64,000 bases of DNA from Epiperipatus broadwayi (GCA_028023455.1 JAQFVV010006697.1:246001-310000), one strand, 5' to 3'; positions 1 to 15,359 are shown, counted from the first letter of the stretch. Numbers and translations are program-made. The notes: generated by a model not told the origin, from the sequence alone.

Positions 1-711
1 TGCCTCTTTAATTTTTCTTTTTTCATTATCTCTCTCGGCCTTAAATTTTTATTTTGTTTATATCAAAATCAAATTTAAAATTACAATTCCTATCATGATC
101 ATAAAAAACAGATTGATTTCATTATTATTATCATTACATATCTGTACATTTTTCAAAACTCTTTTATACAAAAATTTATGTTCTTTAATTCTTTTCTCCA
201 TATTACATCTAGATTCCCCCACATATGATAAGTTACACCCACAAAAAAATTCTATAAATTATATTACTCACATTATTTTTTTCTAACTTATCTTTTGAAT
301 TATTAACCATTCTATTTATATTACCCGATCCATAAAATGAAACATTATATATACTATTATAAACTTTTTTTATAAATTTTACTTGATTATTATTCTTTTC
401 TTCCATAGCATAAGCTTGTGGTTAAAACACCTGTAGAAGTCCCTACTATCGCATTTTATATGCATATTATTGAGGTTATAGCATCAGTAAATATTACTTG
501 ATTATTATTATAAAAAGGCAAATAAATCCACTTCTTAGTCTCAATTTTTTCATCACCAGTATTCCTATTAATTTTCTTACTAAATTGACAAACCACTTGA
601 TAAATTTCTTTTATATTATAAACCACACTTAATAATTCACTTACATAATTTTCAATATTTTTCTTTTTATCACATGCATATTTACACAAAATATTATTTC
701 TATGTAAAAAG
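1..711 (-). pseudogene. Penelope-like element 3' part, left inverted copy
   Basis: Read on the minus strand this is the same sequence as 812-1424: the linker after the reverse transcriptase and the start of a GIY-YIG endonuclease domain of a Penelope-like element. An open stretch (456-689) encodes KKNIENYVSELL and later YLPFYNNNQV, matching the plus copy. The reading frame is interrupted by a 115-bp insertion/duplication (395-509) and by frameshifts in the endonuclease part. The copy runs off the window at base 1, which pairs with about base 1424. No RT motifs are present, so it is 5'-truncated. Family assignment rests on similarity to the GIY-YIG part of the right copy; it cannot be active. 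Confidence 0.75.
379..509. other. 99-bp insertion flanked by a 16-bp direct repeat
   Basis: The left PLE arm has extra bases absent from the right arm. The extra segment (395-493) is bounded by TTACTTGATTATTATT at 379-394 and 494-509, which occurs once in the right arm. That is the pattern of an insertion with a 16-bp target duplication. The insert has a small hairpin (GTAG...CTAC near 448-462) but no coding content that I recognise. Confidence 0.55.
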
Positions 712-811
712 TATGATTGACTATAAATTGTTTATTAAACCTATTGAAATGAGAGAGTATAGTCCATATTTATCCTAAATGCCACATAATTATAAAATGG
801 CTGGTTTTAGG

Positions 812-1505
812 TTTTTTTTTACATAAAAATAATATTTTGTGTAAATATGCATGTGATAAAAAGAAAAATATTGAAAATTATGTAAGTGAATTATTAAGTG
901 TGGGTTATAATATAAAAAAAATTTATCAAGTGGTTTGTCAATTTAGTAAGAAAATTAATAGGAATACTGGTGATGAAAAAATTGAGAGTAAGAAGTAGAT
1001 TTCTTTGCCTTTTTATAATAATAATCAAGTAAAATTTATGAAAAAAGTTCATAATAGTATATATAATGTTTCATTTTATGGATCGGGTAATTTAAATAGA
1101 ATGGTTAATAATTCAAAAGATAAGTTAGAAAAAAATAATGTGAGTAATATAATTTATAGAATTTTTTGTGGGTGTAACTTATCATATGTGGGGGAATCTA
1201 GATGTAATTTGGAGAAAAGAATTAAAGAACATAAATTGTTGTATAAAAGAGTTTTGAAAAATGTACAGATATGTAATGATAATAATAATGAAATCAAGTT
1301 ATATACTGAATCTGTTTTTTATGATCATGATAGGAATTGTAATTTTAAATTTGATTTTGATATAAACAAAATAAAAATTTTAGGCCAAGAGAGAGATAAT
1401 GAAAAAAGAAAAATTAAAGAGACAGTTTTTTATTAGTAGGTATAAAAATATGATAATAAACAGACAGTCAGCAAATGTTAGGATTAATGAATTGTGGGAT
1501 ATTTA
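812..1505 (+). pseudogene. Penelope-like element C-terminal region with GIY-YIG domain
   Basis: The open frame at 1005-1436 contains IIYRIFCGCNLSYVGE followed by LEKRIKEHK, the GIY-YIG endonuclease pattern of Penelope-like elements (Cys pair, Y-x-GE, L..R..EH). In these elements the domain follows the RT and nicks target DNA. The frame upstream (about 840-1004) continues the same protein but has an in-frame TAG at 996-998 where the left inverted copy has TGG (Trp). The frame stops at 1434-1436, and a shifted frame to about 1505 resembles the C-terminal tail (ending in a NELWDI-like motif) also seen at 60.8-60.9 kb. No RT motifs precede it, so the copy is 5'-truncated and dead. A (TA)n tract lies just downstream at 1706-1724. 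Confidence 0.8.
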
Positions 1506-4050
1506 AATCGACATGTGTTTCCAGTTGGTAATAGATGATTCCATTTTGAAAGTTGAGTTGATAATGATTATGAATATAATCGAAAATATTACTTTATGAG
1601 TTTTTATTTATATTATATTACAAATTGTTTACCGTTGTTTGGAATATATTTAAGTTTTGTTATTGTATTATTAATATTTGCGGACATTTATTTTGTTTTT
1701 TTAATATATATATATATATATATTAATATAAAAATATAAATAAATATTATAGACAACTATATTTGAATTAATAAATAATAAATATTAAAGTATTTTATGA
1801 AGACAACATATTGGATTTTAATTTCATCATATGATATCTACATATTGTACATATGTGAAACTTCACTTGGTTCCAAAAGGTGCTGAAGTGGATATTAGCT
1901 TAACTTTTTATTTTTATTTTTCTAATTTAAAAAAAAAAATAATGATAAAAATAGAAGTTAATTAGTTAATGAATAGTATAAGATAATATTATGTAATATT
2001 ATAATAATTATCGGTTATTTATAGGGTTAAATGTAAATATTTCAATAATTATATATTTCAATAGTAACATGTAATAATCAGTTTAATGAGAGATGTAAAA
2101 TAGTTAGTTTACTTGAAGGAAATGTCAGAAATAGTTGTGAATTGATAAATAATATTGAATATATTTTAATATAACTATTGTTTAATTTATTTTTTTAGTG
2201 TTTAAATTATAATAAACAGATATTGGAAATACATAATATTAAAATTAGTTTAAAAATAATCTGTAAATTTTATTTAAAGCAGTGTAATAATGTTTAAAAG
2301 GTTTAATTTAGACTGGCCATTGAAAGTTGTTTTGGGTTTAATGTTCAATGGTATTTTATTTTTGTAGTTTTAAAATAAGTTATAATTAGCTAGTAAGGTT
2401 CAAGCTAATTAGGTCATTCGTATATGTGAATGTAGGGAAAGACACGTGACTATAGGGATAAGTAATAGTTTATTTGTAATATTGATTCAAAACAAATAAA
2501 TTAATGAAATTTAAAACTAAATGTTTAAAAGTTTTGATAAATAAAACTAGTGCTAATTTTTATATTTGTTTTATTTAAAATTTATTCTAAAGTATTGCAT
2601 AAAATAGTTAATAATTGACTTTTATTCAGAAATGGTTAATGACCACATGATTTTCAGATAATTAAATCAATTTACATTGGCAATCAATTTCAGCTGATCT
2701 GTCAGAAGTGTTAGTTATCAAACTTGATTGATTTTAAAAAGCGGTTTGATGAGTGGGCAGAGTAATGAAATTATCAGATAGAAATAGGTGTTGAAGAATA
2801 CTTGTGTGTGTTCTGGGGTGGTTAATTATAAATTTCTCTTTAAAATAAAAAAAAAAATGTAATTTTTTTTAAAGTTATTATTTTGTTAAAAATAAAGTAT
2901 GTTTAAATAAAATATTTTAAATTGTTCTACAAGTATGAAAAGCTGCTAAGCTAACAGGTAATATTTTCTGATATCAACTTTCAGTCAAAATTTTGAAACC
3001 GTAGTAACAAAATGTTTATAAGTTATATATTTCTTATCTTATATACATACTGTATGTCTTTTATCTATTGGAAACCTAAATTAAAATTATTAATATTTAC
3101 ATGGCTACATTACTTTGTTGTACTAAATTATTTTATTAGCTGGAGGATACTTATTATTATTTAATTAAATAAAACATAAGTCAGGAGAACTGAAAGACAT
3201 TATAGTGAACTATATTGTAGTTTAAAAAATGCATCAATCTCCTTGTATAAAAATTTATTTAACGCTATCATTAGGTCTGACTTTTATCCCTGATATTTGA
3301 TATTGACTTTAAAATATTTTCATGTTTTTAATAATGCTTATTTCTAAAATAAATTTAGAAGAAATGTACTGTGCTAAACTCAGAAAGAATAAATTGTATC
3401 TGCATAACATTAGTATAATTTTATTGATTTTGCCTAGTGTTCAACTGTAAGATATTGAATACAAGATATTAATTATCTTACTCCATAAATGGTTAGACAA
3501 AATATTATAGAATGTCATTAATTAAGGATGAATTTTCAAATAATAGTGTATCTTAAAAGTTTATTGTTTATACCTTGACCTGAAATGAAAGTGGTTTATT
3601 TTAGCTAATTGGAAAACAGATGAAAATATGAACTTTTAAAAAATAAATAAGTCCTGTCTTATGCTAAGCAATGGGAAGTGAAAGTTATTTGGAAATAAAA
3701 ATTTCAAAATGCTATATGAGAAATAATTTAAAAGTTATTTATTTATAAAAGAAAAGAAGAAATGAATTTTTTTAAAAGAAAAATGGAATTAAAAATCAGA
3801 AAGCAATATTATTATGAATTTAAACTTAGGATGCTATAAAACATTATCAACTGAAGAATTTGTTTTTTTTTTAATGCTGGCCTATCTTATTTTAATGTTT
3901 TAATATATCTTTAAAGGAAGAAATTTATTTGTCTTTGAAGAACTATTTAAAATATGTTTCATTTTTATTAACATTCATTGCCATGCTTATAAACATTTTG
4001 ATTAGGAGCTTCGAATACCATCAAATAAAGTTATTCTCAACAAATTATTT
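1506..4050. other. A+T-rich stretch without recognised gene
   Basis: It contains short (TA)n at 1706-1724 and poly-A/poly-T runs. No long ORF, no transposase or RT motif, and no tRNA-like structure was seen. Part of the 3' end may be diverged sequence belonging to long repeat copy A, but I could not align it by eye. Confidence 0.5.
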
Positions 4051-4774
4051 ACTTATCTAGAATGAAAAGCCAGTATGAAGCTGAAACCATGAACTTGAGT
4101 TACTGTATTATTTTTTTATTGTTATTATTGTCTATAGTTTATTCGTTTTAAAACAAAATAAGAAAACCAGAAAAATATTTATACTATATAATTTATTTTA
4201 AAATATGTATAACATTATTGGCATAAATATAACAGCTAAACTAAAGTAACAATTTTAATTTTTTAATGGGTTATAGAATAAGTAGATTGATATTCTGCTA
4301 TTCACAGGTAGATTATATGCTATTATTTATATTTATTAAGCATTACAGATTAAGTTTATTTGATAATTTCATTCATAGAGATTTAAATATACCAGTCTTA
4401 TCTTACTATCTGGGGGATGTGTCACTCAGTTTTATTTTAAACCAGCCAAAGAAGTTTATCAGAGAGTTTCCATTCACTTGTTTTATGAGTGCTATATTAG
4501 TAATAACTGCAAATATTTTTTATATACATTGAGAATTGGTGTTCTCACATTAGACTTGCAATCTTTTAAAAGTCCACACTAGTCACTATATTTAGTATTG
4601 AATATTTTATTATGTGTGCATTGTGCCTTGCCTAGAATTTTATATGCATTTAATTTTAAAGTATCTCTTATAGTAGTCATTTTGACACAGTTTTGCTTTG
4701 TTGGTTTTTACATTGAATATGCGCTTTTGTATTTTAAATTTCTTAGTGATAACTTAGTTGATTCATGTGAAGTA

Positions 4775-5910
4775 CACCTGGGTCTCATTTTACGCGATAG
4801 ATAGGTTCCTCAGAAAACATGCGCAAACGAAATCACACAAAAATAGACGTAATTTACCTTGAAAAAGGGGGGATACAGACTGTGATTTTTCAAAACTCGC
4901 ATAAAAGCAAAGCACCAACATAAAATTTACTTTAAAATTTGTGCAAAAAAATAAATAAATAAGGAAATAAAATATGACTAATAAAAAATTTCAAATTTGA
5001 AAAAATTGATACAAGACAAACTTTTTTTAACTATAATATTTAATTTTATTCAAAATAATATATTTTTATGCATAATTTACAGTACAGTAATTATCATTTT
5101 TTTATACACGTTTTAATTATTAACTCTATTTGCCGATAAACAGTTTCATTTGCAAACTGCTAAAAAATAGATTCTTCACAAGAGGAAATATAACTAGCGC
5201 CAAGTTCACTCTCACATTGTGTTAATGTTTTTCTGTTGACAACATAATTAGTAATTAATCTTTGAGACGATGATTTTATTAATTGTTTATGAACTTAGAC
5301 TTATGATAATAAAAAGACATTTATTCACCACTGCTGGGAAAAATTTAAATTAAAACTAACAACTAAAAATTAAATTCTTATTTTTGTCTTTAATTTTTTA
5401 ATTTTCAATTCCATTTAAAAATCAAATTTTGTTTTACATCACATTGCCATAAGTAATTTTTAAATTGTTAATTACAATTAAAAATCAGATTTTAATTTTT
5501 AATTGTCAAATTTAATTGTGCCACTGCTATTACTGACCTTTTAAAAATAAACTTGTGGACACTAAATGATTAATAATTGATTATGTTGTTTTTTAAAAAT
5601 CAAAAACAGAATGTGATTTAAAATGCAAAATTAAGACACACAATGTTTAATGTGTGTATATATATAAAATGTGGAAATCATGATTTTAATTTCATTATTG
5701 CATAAAATCTTACTATTATAAAGCACTGAAAATATTGAAATTACTAAGATGAATATCAAATTCCAATAATGTGCTATTACTTTCAATATAATGCAAGTGC
5801 GCAAAATTTATTATTTAAAGTAATATCAGAGTTCGTCTTCCGGTGAAACATATGAATCACATAACTTCAAAATCGTGTTAAATAAGTCCGCATAAAAAGA
5901 GACCCAGGTG
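4775..5910. mobile_element. Non-autonomous Tc1/mariner (pogo/Tigger-like) element
   Basis: Both ends read CACCTGGGTCTC going inward, with imperfect TIRs of about 22 bp followed by an A/T-rich T-ACGCG or T-ATGCGG motif. TA dinucleotides flank it at 4773-4774 and 5911-5912, the target duplication of this superfamily. The paralogous positions in copies B (TA at 52141) and C (about 57426) are uninterrupted, which confirms an insertion. The subterminal stretch (TACGCGATAG...GTTCCTCAGAAAACATGCGC) is of the kind seen in Tigger/pogo elements; this is recall, not a search. No transposase ORF remains in the 1.1 kb, so movement would need a transposase in trans. Confidence 0.8.
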
Positions 5911-8202
5911 TATATATCTTGTCATTAGTTATTATTTGTTAGCCTCAGAGTTAGGCTTAGTTAATAATTTTGAGTATGCTTTATGGAGTAGACAAGGTCC
6001 TCCATCCTTATTGTATTGTATTTCCATGAATTGATAGTGCTTGTGCACATAGTGGGTTATTGTAAGTCTTATAGTTATATTTTTCAAGTGATGATTATCA
6101 CATTTATTAGCATTGGAATCCCATGAGAGAGGATCATGCTTTCTTGGTCCATCTTTCATGTTCTTGATGTACTGTAGATAATGTCCAGGCATCATGTTTT
6201 CTGCCTCAAAGTTAGGCATATTTGAAAGCCACCACATTCTTTTCCAGCTCTGAGGAGCCTATATATTTTTATATTTTAGCCTATCATTCATGATGACTTA
6301 ATGCTAGTTCCATCACAGTAGGTAATGTTGTATTTGTTTTAGATTTGTGATGACTAGATATGCTTGTTTGAGGAACTTTGTTTCTTCAGGTAGTGGTAGC
6401 TATTTTAAGGCTCATAGGTATTTCAATGTTTGAATTAAGTTGCTATGATTATTTATCATGCCACAAGCCAACCAACATTAATCTATGTTTACTTTAAGTA
6501 TATGAAATATATGCATATGGTATAAGTGGCAATTCACACATACTAATTTTAATATGTCATCCAGATTTTCACCACTGGATTTGTAAGTTTTTAGGTCTTT
6601 AATTTTAACACACACTCAGGGTAGTATTTTATGTGGACAAAATTTATATTAAGTGTATAAATGACCTCTGATGAATGAGTGACCCATATATCTAAATTAA
6701 GTTAGGGTTAGCTAAAGGATTTGCTTTTATCATATCACTAGCTATAATATTAGTGCTGTCAGTATAACTGGTGATAATATTTTAAATATATGCTAAGTAT
6801 GCTTATTGCATCTTATCATTTGTTAAGCTCAGGATTATAATTTTAAGCTTCTTATGTGTTATTCTGATTGTTAGATAACACTACCATATGGTTAATATGC
6901 TAATAATTATAATAAAGAAATAGAATTGTTAATTATTAGACTCAGTTTATTTTTAATTTAAGTTTTAAAAGATTTGAAATCTCTGATTGTTTAAAGAAAG
7001 ATTAGAGTTTGGTATTAAATAGCCTTTGCTTGCTATTATAGATACTCTTTATTTAGTAATTTGTTTATTAAAACAACCCATTTAAAAGAATCTAGGATAG
7101 GTATTCAGTCACTGAAGCTAAATAAATTGTTTATATTATTTTTATTTTGTTTTTGTAAGCCAAAAATAAAATTTTAATACAAAATCTAAATATTTTGTAA
7201 ATAAAAGTTTCCAGCACTATGTTGGCAATGCTTGTGGTAAAATTAATTGTAAATATTTTCTTTTCATTGTTTTAAATAATAAACTTTATTATTATTAATT
7301 TAAACATTTTGTTTCTGTTTGCTTTGCTTTATATGAAAATATTATTGTCTTGGATTCCAAGTTTACAAAATCTTAAGTTTCACAGTTCATAAAAATTTTT
7401 AATTCAGAAGTTCACAAACATATGATAAAGTTTATAAAATATATTTGATACTGGTTTGAAGTATAAAACCATGCCAATTTAAGTGATTCTCAGGTCGAAT
7501 CACAGTAACAGATAATTACATTATATCAGATACTTAATTAAATGCACATTTATAATTGATTTTGAATTATCATTATATCTTCTTAGACTAAAAATATGCA
7601 ATATAAAAATGTAGAAAAGTAATGCCTCAGAAGAGTATTTATTATTATTTTAAAAGCTGCACATTATCTGACATTAGCTTCACATTCTTTATCATCATCT
7701 TATATTTAAGAATTGTAATCCATCTACATTTGAAGTCTTTAGTAGGTTGTCTGTGAGTATGGGGAAAGGCATAAAAAGTACCCTTGCCCTTTTCCTTGCT
7801 CGAGTAATATCTTGGGTAATAGGCCATTATTAATCTAAATTTAGATTGGTACATTAAAATTATTAAATTAATATTTGACTTGTGTATTGTTCCATGTTTG
7901 AACCACAAGATAGTTATTTTATGGTCGGCCAAGATATCACTTAAGTGTTTAGTTATCTTAGCAATTCTTTAGTAGGCAACTTAACATAATTTTTTATTTT
8001 GCACAAGAGTTTTAGTTTTTGAAACCCCTGAGATTTTTTTACTTGTTGCCTTATTAGTTTTACATTTAATGTGATAGTCCTCCCAATCAAAGTATCATTT
8101 ATTCTTATTCAGAGAATGTGATTTGATGATAGGCCGATTCCAATAACTATTAGCTAACGATTTTAAAATTTATCTTTATATTGCTTACTGGTAAATCAGT
8201 AA

Positions 8203-8288
8203 CCTGCCATGATAGTTATAATTGTCTTGGTATTGGATTTGGTCTCCTGCCATGATAGTTATAATTGTCTTGGTATTGGATTTGGTCT
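8203..8288. repeat. Perfect 43-bp tandem duplication
   Basis: The unit starting CCTGCCATGATAGTTATAAT occurs twice without a mismatch (8203-8245 and 8246-8288). Copy C does not show a duplicate at the matching place (about 59690-59710). Perfect identity suggests a recent event in otherwise diverged DNA. Confidence 0.95.
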
Positions 8289-8364
8289 CTATCTGATCAT
8301 ACATCTCTGGATCATCATCTCTTTCTTTAAATTTACTGTAACCCCACTGAGCTGAGTCATCAAG

Positions 8365-8725
8365 AGTCTCTTCTTCACTTCTCTCTATTCACTTTCTTCA
8401 TCTTTTTTACTTCTCTCTCTTCATCATCTCTCCTCATCTTCTCTCTCTCTTTTTCTCCTTTATCTCTCTCTTCTACTACTTCTCTCTTCATCTCTATCTC
8501 TCTCATAATCATCATTTCTTCTCCCATTTCTGTCCTTTATCATCCTCATCATTTCTCTCTTTTCTCTTCTCTACTTCTTCATCATCATTTCCTTTTTTTC
8601 ATCTCTCTTATTTGTCATACTCTTTTCTTTCTCTTCCATCCATTTCATCTTCTCTTTTTACCCCCCCCTCTCCCATCTCTCTATCTTTAAAAGGTTACAA
8701 TATTATATATATATATGATAGGATT
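8365..8725. repeat. Polypyrimidine (CT-rich) block followed by (TA)n
   Basis: About 320 bases of CT-rich sequence (TCTCT, TTCATC, CTTCT) end in GGTTACAATATTATATAT. Copy C has the same arrangement at 59780-60115, so the block is an inherited part of the long repeat. No coding potential. Confidence 0.75.
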
Positions 8726-9593
8726 AGAGAGAGTGTTACAAGCAAAGATTAAGTATAAATATATAAAAAAACATTGATTAGTATAGGTATAGGTAAGCAT
8801 GGAACTGTTACCTCAGCAATGTTACAATGACTAGGTGGCTCATTCTTTGAACTTTACTTTACAGAGATTAGCTTGGTGGTCAGCAATTTGGTCACTACTG
8901 CTTCTTCATAGGTGGCAGCATTCTTCCAAGGCAGCAACTTCATGATAACATTTTGGAGGCAGCCCTGAAAGGTATGGTGAAAGATGATTTGGATTCCTAA
9001 TCAACTGACATTTTATTACGATATATTCTTTTCTTGTTATCTAACCTCTTAAGCAAAGAGAAATGGTACAAGAAAAGGAAAAAAAAGCAAAAAGCCCCCT
9101 ATCTTTAATGTACCCTATTTATACATTCCCAATTATGACAGGAATTCCCTGGTTCATTTGCCCAGAGGCAGATAAGCAAATAACAAATTACTGCCCATTT
9201 TTAATTAAAAACAAGACATAAGATGATAAGGTTCAAATCACATTCCAGTTTAAAAGAATTAAAATTAAAATAAATGAAGCAAAATATTTCATTAGCGAAA
9301 TATTTTTAATTAAAATAAAAAAACTTCAATAAGAAAGCAATATTTTAATTAATAAAAGTTGAGCTTTTAAAATATTTAATTAGAGAAGCAAAACATCACA
9401 ATGGGTTAATTTGAACCTGCCATCTTGGATATATCTTCTTTCTTTTAATTTTTTAGAAAGTTGAAATTAAAAGCAAATAAATTTTTACAAATGACAAACT
9501 TTATGTGATTAAACAAATTGTCTTTTTTACAAAAAACAAAAAAAAAACAAAGCTTAAAATATTCAAAAATAACAAAATAACAGAATCAAAAAT

Positions 9594-9618
9594 TATATAT
9601 ATATGCCACAATAGTTTT

Positions 9619-9658
<40 letters not shown>

Positions 9659-9671
9659 AAAACTATTGTGG

Positions 9672-9710
<39 letters not shown>

Positions 9711-9715
9711 GGCAC
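9594..9715. repeat. Two adjoining (TA)n palindromes
   Basis: GCCACAATAGTTTTTG (9605-9620) and its reverse complement (9656-9671) flank a (TA)n tract of about 36 bp. The right arm then shares GTGCCAT with ATGGCAC (9671-9677 and 9709-9715) around a second (TA)n tract. The region could form two cruciforms or hairpins that share a middle arm. Confidence 0.85.
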
Positions 9716-10084
9716 TGTTAGTAATTTACTTTGAACCCTTGTATATTATTAGGTGTTTTAGGTAGAAAAACATGAAGCTTACTCTGACTATAGAGTAATT
9801 GCTTCATATTTCCCAGCTGAAATGATGAAAAAATATACTTCAGGTCCATTGGTAGTGAGAAGAGCAACCAGTGATAATGCAAAGCTATTCTAAAATAAAC
9901 TATATGACTAACATAGACTCTAATCTGATCTACTCTTTCATTGGCTGGACATTGTGTTTTTTTAAATTTAATTGGTGTCTGCAATAATTTGACTGTCCAA
10001 CTTTTCTTTTTCTTTTTTTTTCTTTTAATTTCCTGGAACTGGAGATACATATTGTTTTAGTGGCCTAATATTAAGAGTTGCTTT

Positions 10085-10590
10085 TACCCCCTGTTCTGGG
10101 ATCAGATTCCCATAGCCCACTGACATTAAGAATTTTGTCATTTTATCAATAGTGGACATACAGTTACCTAACATCATTCTTTGTAGCCAGGCAGGCATGT
10201 GATACCTTATAATATGAATTATGTGAGAGTCAGTGTAAGGAAGTGCTGTGAGAGATCTAAACTTGGACACCTGATGCAAAAAAAAATGTGTGTGAATTTC
10301 TTGGTGAAGAACCTGGTACTTTTTGGTTGTCAAGGTATATAAGATATCTTCCTGACAATCTTCCCCCTGCCCCAATACCTCTGCAATAGAATGGTCTCAC
10401 ACTCTTCAAAAGTTGTAGGCTGCTTTTGCAATGAGCATCACCAATCCTTGGCTGTGGCTTTAAAATAGTGGCTGGCAATAGCTACACACTCAGCTTCAGT
10501 GACTTGATTAAGGAAAAGCAATTCTTTAAAGCTTTGAAGATGTTCATGTGGGGTTGTGTGAGGCTCCCCTGAAAACTTGCACATGCACAA
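10085..10590 (-). pseudogene. Decayed retrotransposon gag-like gene
   Basis: On the minus strand from about 10580 the frame reads KFSGEPHTTPHEHLQ, then YFKATAKDW, an in-frame TGA, and TTFEECETILLQRYWG. This is the layout of Retrotrans_gag-type capsid domains of LTR retrotransposons: KF-G-P at the start, a KG/KATA-DW motif, then TFEEF-like. After a frameshift near 10370 a second frame carries MPAWLQRMMLGN and TIDKMTKFL, which fits the C-terminal half of the same domain. No protease, RT, integrase or LTRs were recognised around it, so it is an isolated relic. It lies in the interval 8730-10740, which copy C lacks, and is less A+T-rich than its surroundings. A domesticated gag gene is possible in principle, but the stop and frameshift argue against it. 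Confidence 0.55.
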
Positions 10591-12770
10591 ATTGTGTCAT
10601 CTGTATTGATCCTGGTAATTAATTAGTGGTGTAATCCAGGTCCTTGGTCATGGGGGGACCTTGTGGTTCTCTGGTGTCTGCTGATGAGGATGACCTGGGA
10701 TTTAGACAATAACCTCTTCACTTTTGACCTATATCACTTTATGCACAAATAAATACACAGGCACCAATTCTATACAAGATAGAATAAATTTATAATCTAG
10801 ATTGCATCTATTCTTATTGATAAGACTCTTGTTGTTTTATTAGTTTACAACTTAGCTCAGTTGGGGTTATAGGGTATCGTGGTCATCTAGAATGAAAATG
10901 GGGATAAGAGAATCATTTATAGGCAACAATTATGTTGTGTTTATTTAACTGTATTATAAGCATTTATCAAGGTATCAAAAGGAAGCAATTTGTGGATTAA
11001 CTTAAATCATGATATATTCAATTCTCTCATAATCCAAATACATGCTCGACAATCATGCCACTCATCTAATATGTTTGGGGATCACTGCAACAATAATCAA
11101 TCCATTGGCATTTAATTTAGATTGAACAACTGTATTAATATTTATTAAATGATGAACTAATCTCAGGGCTCTTCTATAAGAATAACAAGTCAATCCCAAT
11201 ATAGTATGACTATTAAGTAATGAGGGCTATTGTGGAATTTACATCTGCTACAATAAAATAAAGGATAGATAATGATAAGAATTGTGTACATTTTATCTCA
11301 CATCACTATCTATTCTAAACAAGGTAAAATCTGCATCTTGGCATTACAATGCTTGGATCTATTAATTCTGTATTGTTTAAATAAAGGGAATAGATTATTA
11401 TTAAACTGAAAAGTGATACAATTTAGATAAGATATAATCTATTCTTGGCATTTACAATGTTTAGATCAATCAACTCAGCATTATCGGGATATATGGAATA
11501 TATTAGCAAATTGATAAATATTATAATTGTATTATATTGAACTATGTGTTTGTGGAAATGGTCATTCGAAGGTATATGATAAAATAATTCAAAGGGAATC
11601 TTACTTCAACAAAACATTTATTATAAGACACTTTTTTTTTACAACACATTGATGATGATTTAACAATAATTTACATTGATTAACAACTTGACTAAATGCA
11701 CTGGATAAAATAAAATAACATTTAAATTACACAAATTAACACCTAATATTTAGAGGCTCTCCCTCTTATATGCTGTTTCAATAACATTTAGAATTTTATG
11801 AGTTAAATTATGAGCAACAAAAAAAAATAATTGTATATTCATATACTAATATTCATATAATGTATTCCCACTCTGTGCTCTTAATAAACTAAGGAAACGA
11901 TGTCAAACAATCAATTGTCATTTAGATTATTTCCGTATGCCTACAATTCTATATCTGTTATATGAAATTAAGTAATAACTTTATTAAAAATAGCCTTGAA
12001 TAAGATAAAATTTTGTAAGATAATATTACATTTATACTGTGAGGATGAATTACCAAAAATAATAATAAATTGAATAATGATAATATGTGATATGATGTGA
12101 CAAATTACTCAGAACTTACAATTCCAGTGATCATCTTTTCTATATCTCTAGGTTTATCATATTTCTGAGTGTGTGCACATTTATAAATTCATAAACATGA
12201 CACGTTTTATTGATTTCCATCAGTTGACTTGTAGAACAAATAAGCTTCACAAGTTGGATGGTACCATGGGCTAATCTCTAAATCACAAATCCAACTTCAA
12301 GTATATTACCGAAATTACTGAAATATCTATCTGAAATAACTAACATATATTGTGTGATGATAAATACATGGAATGGAAAGGAAGAGCAAAATTAATATTC
12401 AAATAAATATTTGCATATGTGCACGTGGGGATTAACAACAGCTCCAAACATCGATTTAATTCATCAATATAGTAACTATCAACTCTTCTAACACAAATGG
12501 TGCGGAACTTAGCTGACTTATCCTGAATACATGGGTCATCTATCACTTTTCTTTAAGAAACATATTTATCACATCGCATACTAAGAAATAAAGAAATATA
12601 CCACCAACCATAGCTTAATAAGTAAACAAATAAAATGAAAGATACTTGATCTGAATATCATGATCATCACCTCAATCACCTCTTCACTCGAAGGGCATCT
12701 AACACATTTCATATAAACAAATCCATAGCAGATAAACTCTTAAATTTTTACAATCTTTAGTCATAGTACC

Positions 12771-15359
<2,589 letters not shown>

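Larger units (their letters stand above)
1..1424. repeat. Large inverted repeat formed by two PLE copies
   Basis: Arms 1-711 and about 812-1424 are reverse complements, roughly 95% identical by eye apart from the 115-bp insertion in the left arm. The spacer of about 100 bp (712-811) shows no recognised feature. The 5' truncation points of both copies face the spacer. The left arm is cut by the window edge. Confidence 0.85.
4050..12770. repeat. Long non-coding repeat, copy A
   Basis: Diverged copy of a long sequence also present at 50.75-53.6 kb (B, partial) and 56.2-62.45 kb (C), in the same orientation. Landmarks in order: a TTCTCACATT motif followed by a GTCCAC motif (4540-4580); TTTATGGAGTAGACAAG (5979-5995); CTCTGATGAATGAGTG (6665-6680); a pyrimidine-rich block ending in (TA)n (8365-8725); CTATACAAGATAGAATAAA (10772-10790); AACATTTATTATAA (11614-11627); and CTCGAAGGGCATCTAACAC (12686-12704). 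It contains no long ORF. It is interrupted by the pogo-like insertion and by the interval 8730-10740, which has no counterpart in C. Its nature is unknown: a segmental duplication, or a very old large repeat family. Confidence 0.7.

Noticed and set aside
1-811. Hammerhead ribozyme as found in some PLE repeats
   Set aside because: CTGATG occurs in the 395-493 insert (complement), but the full conserved core CUGAUGA with GAAA and correct stems is absent.
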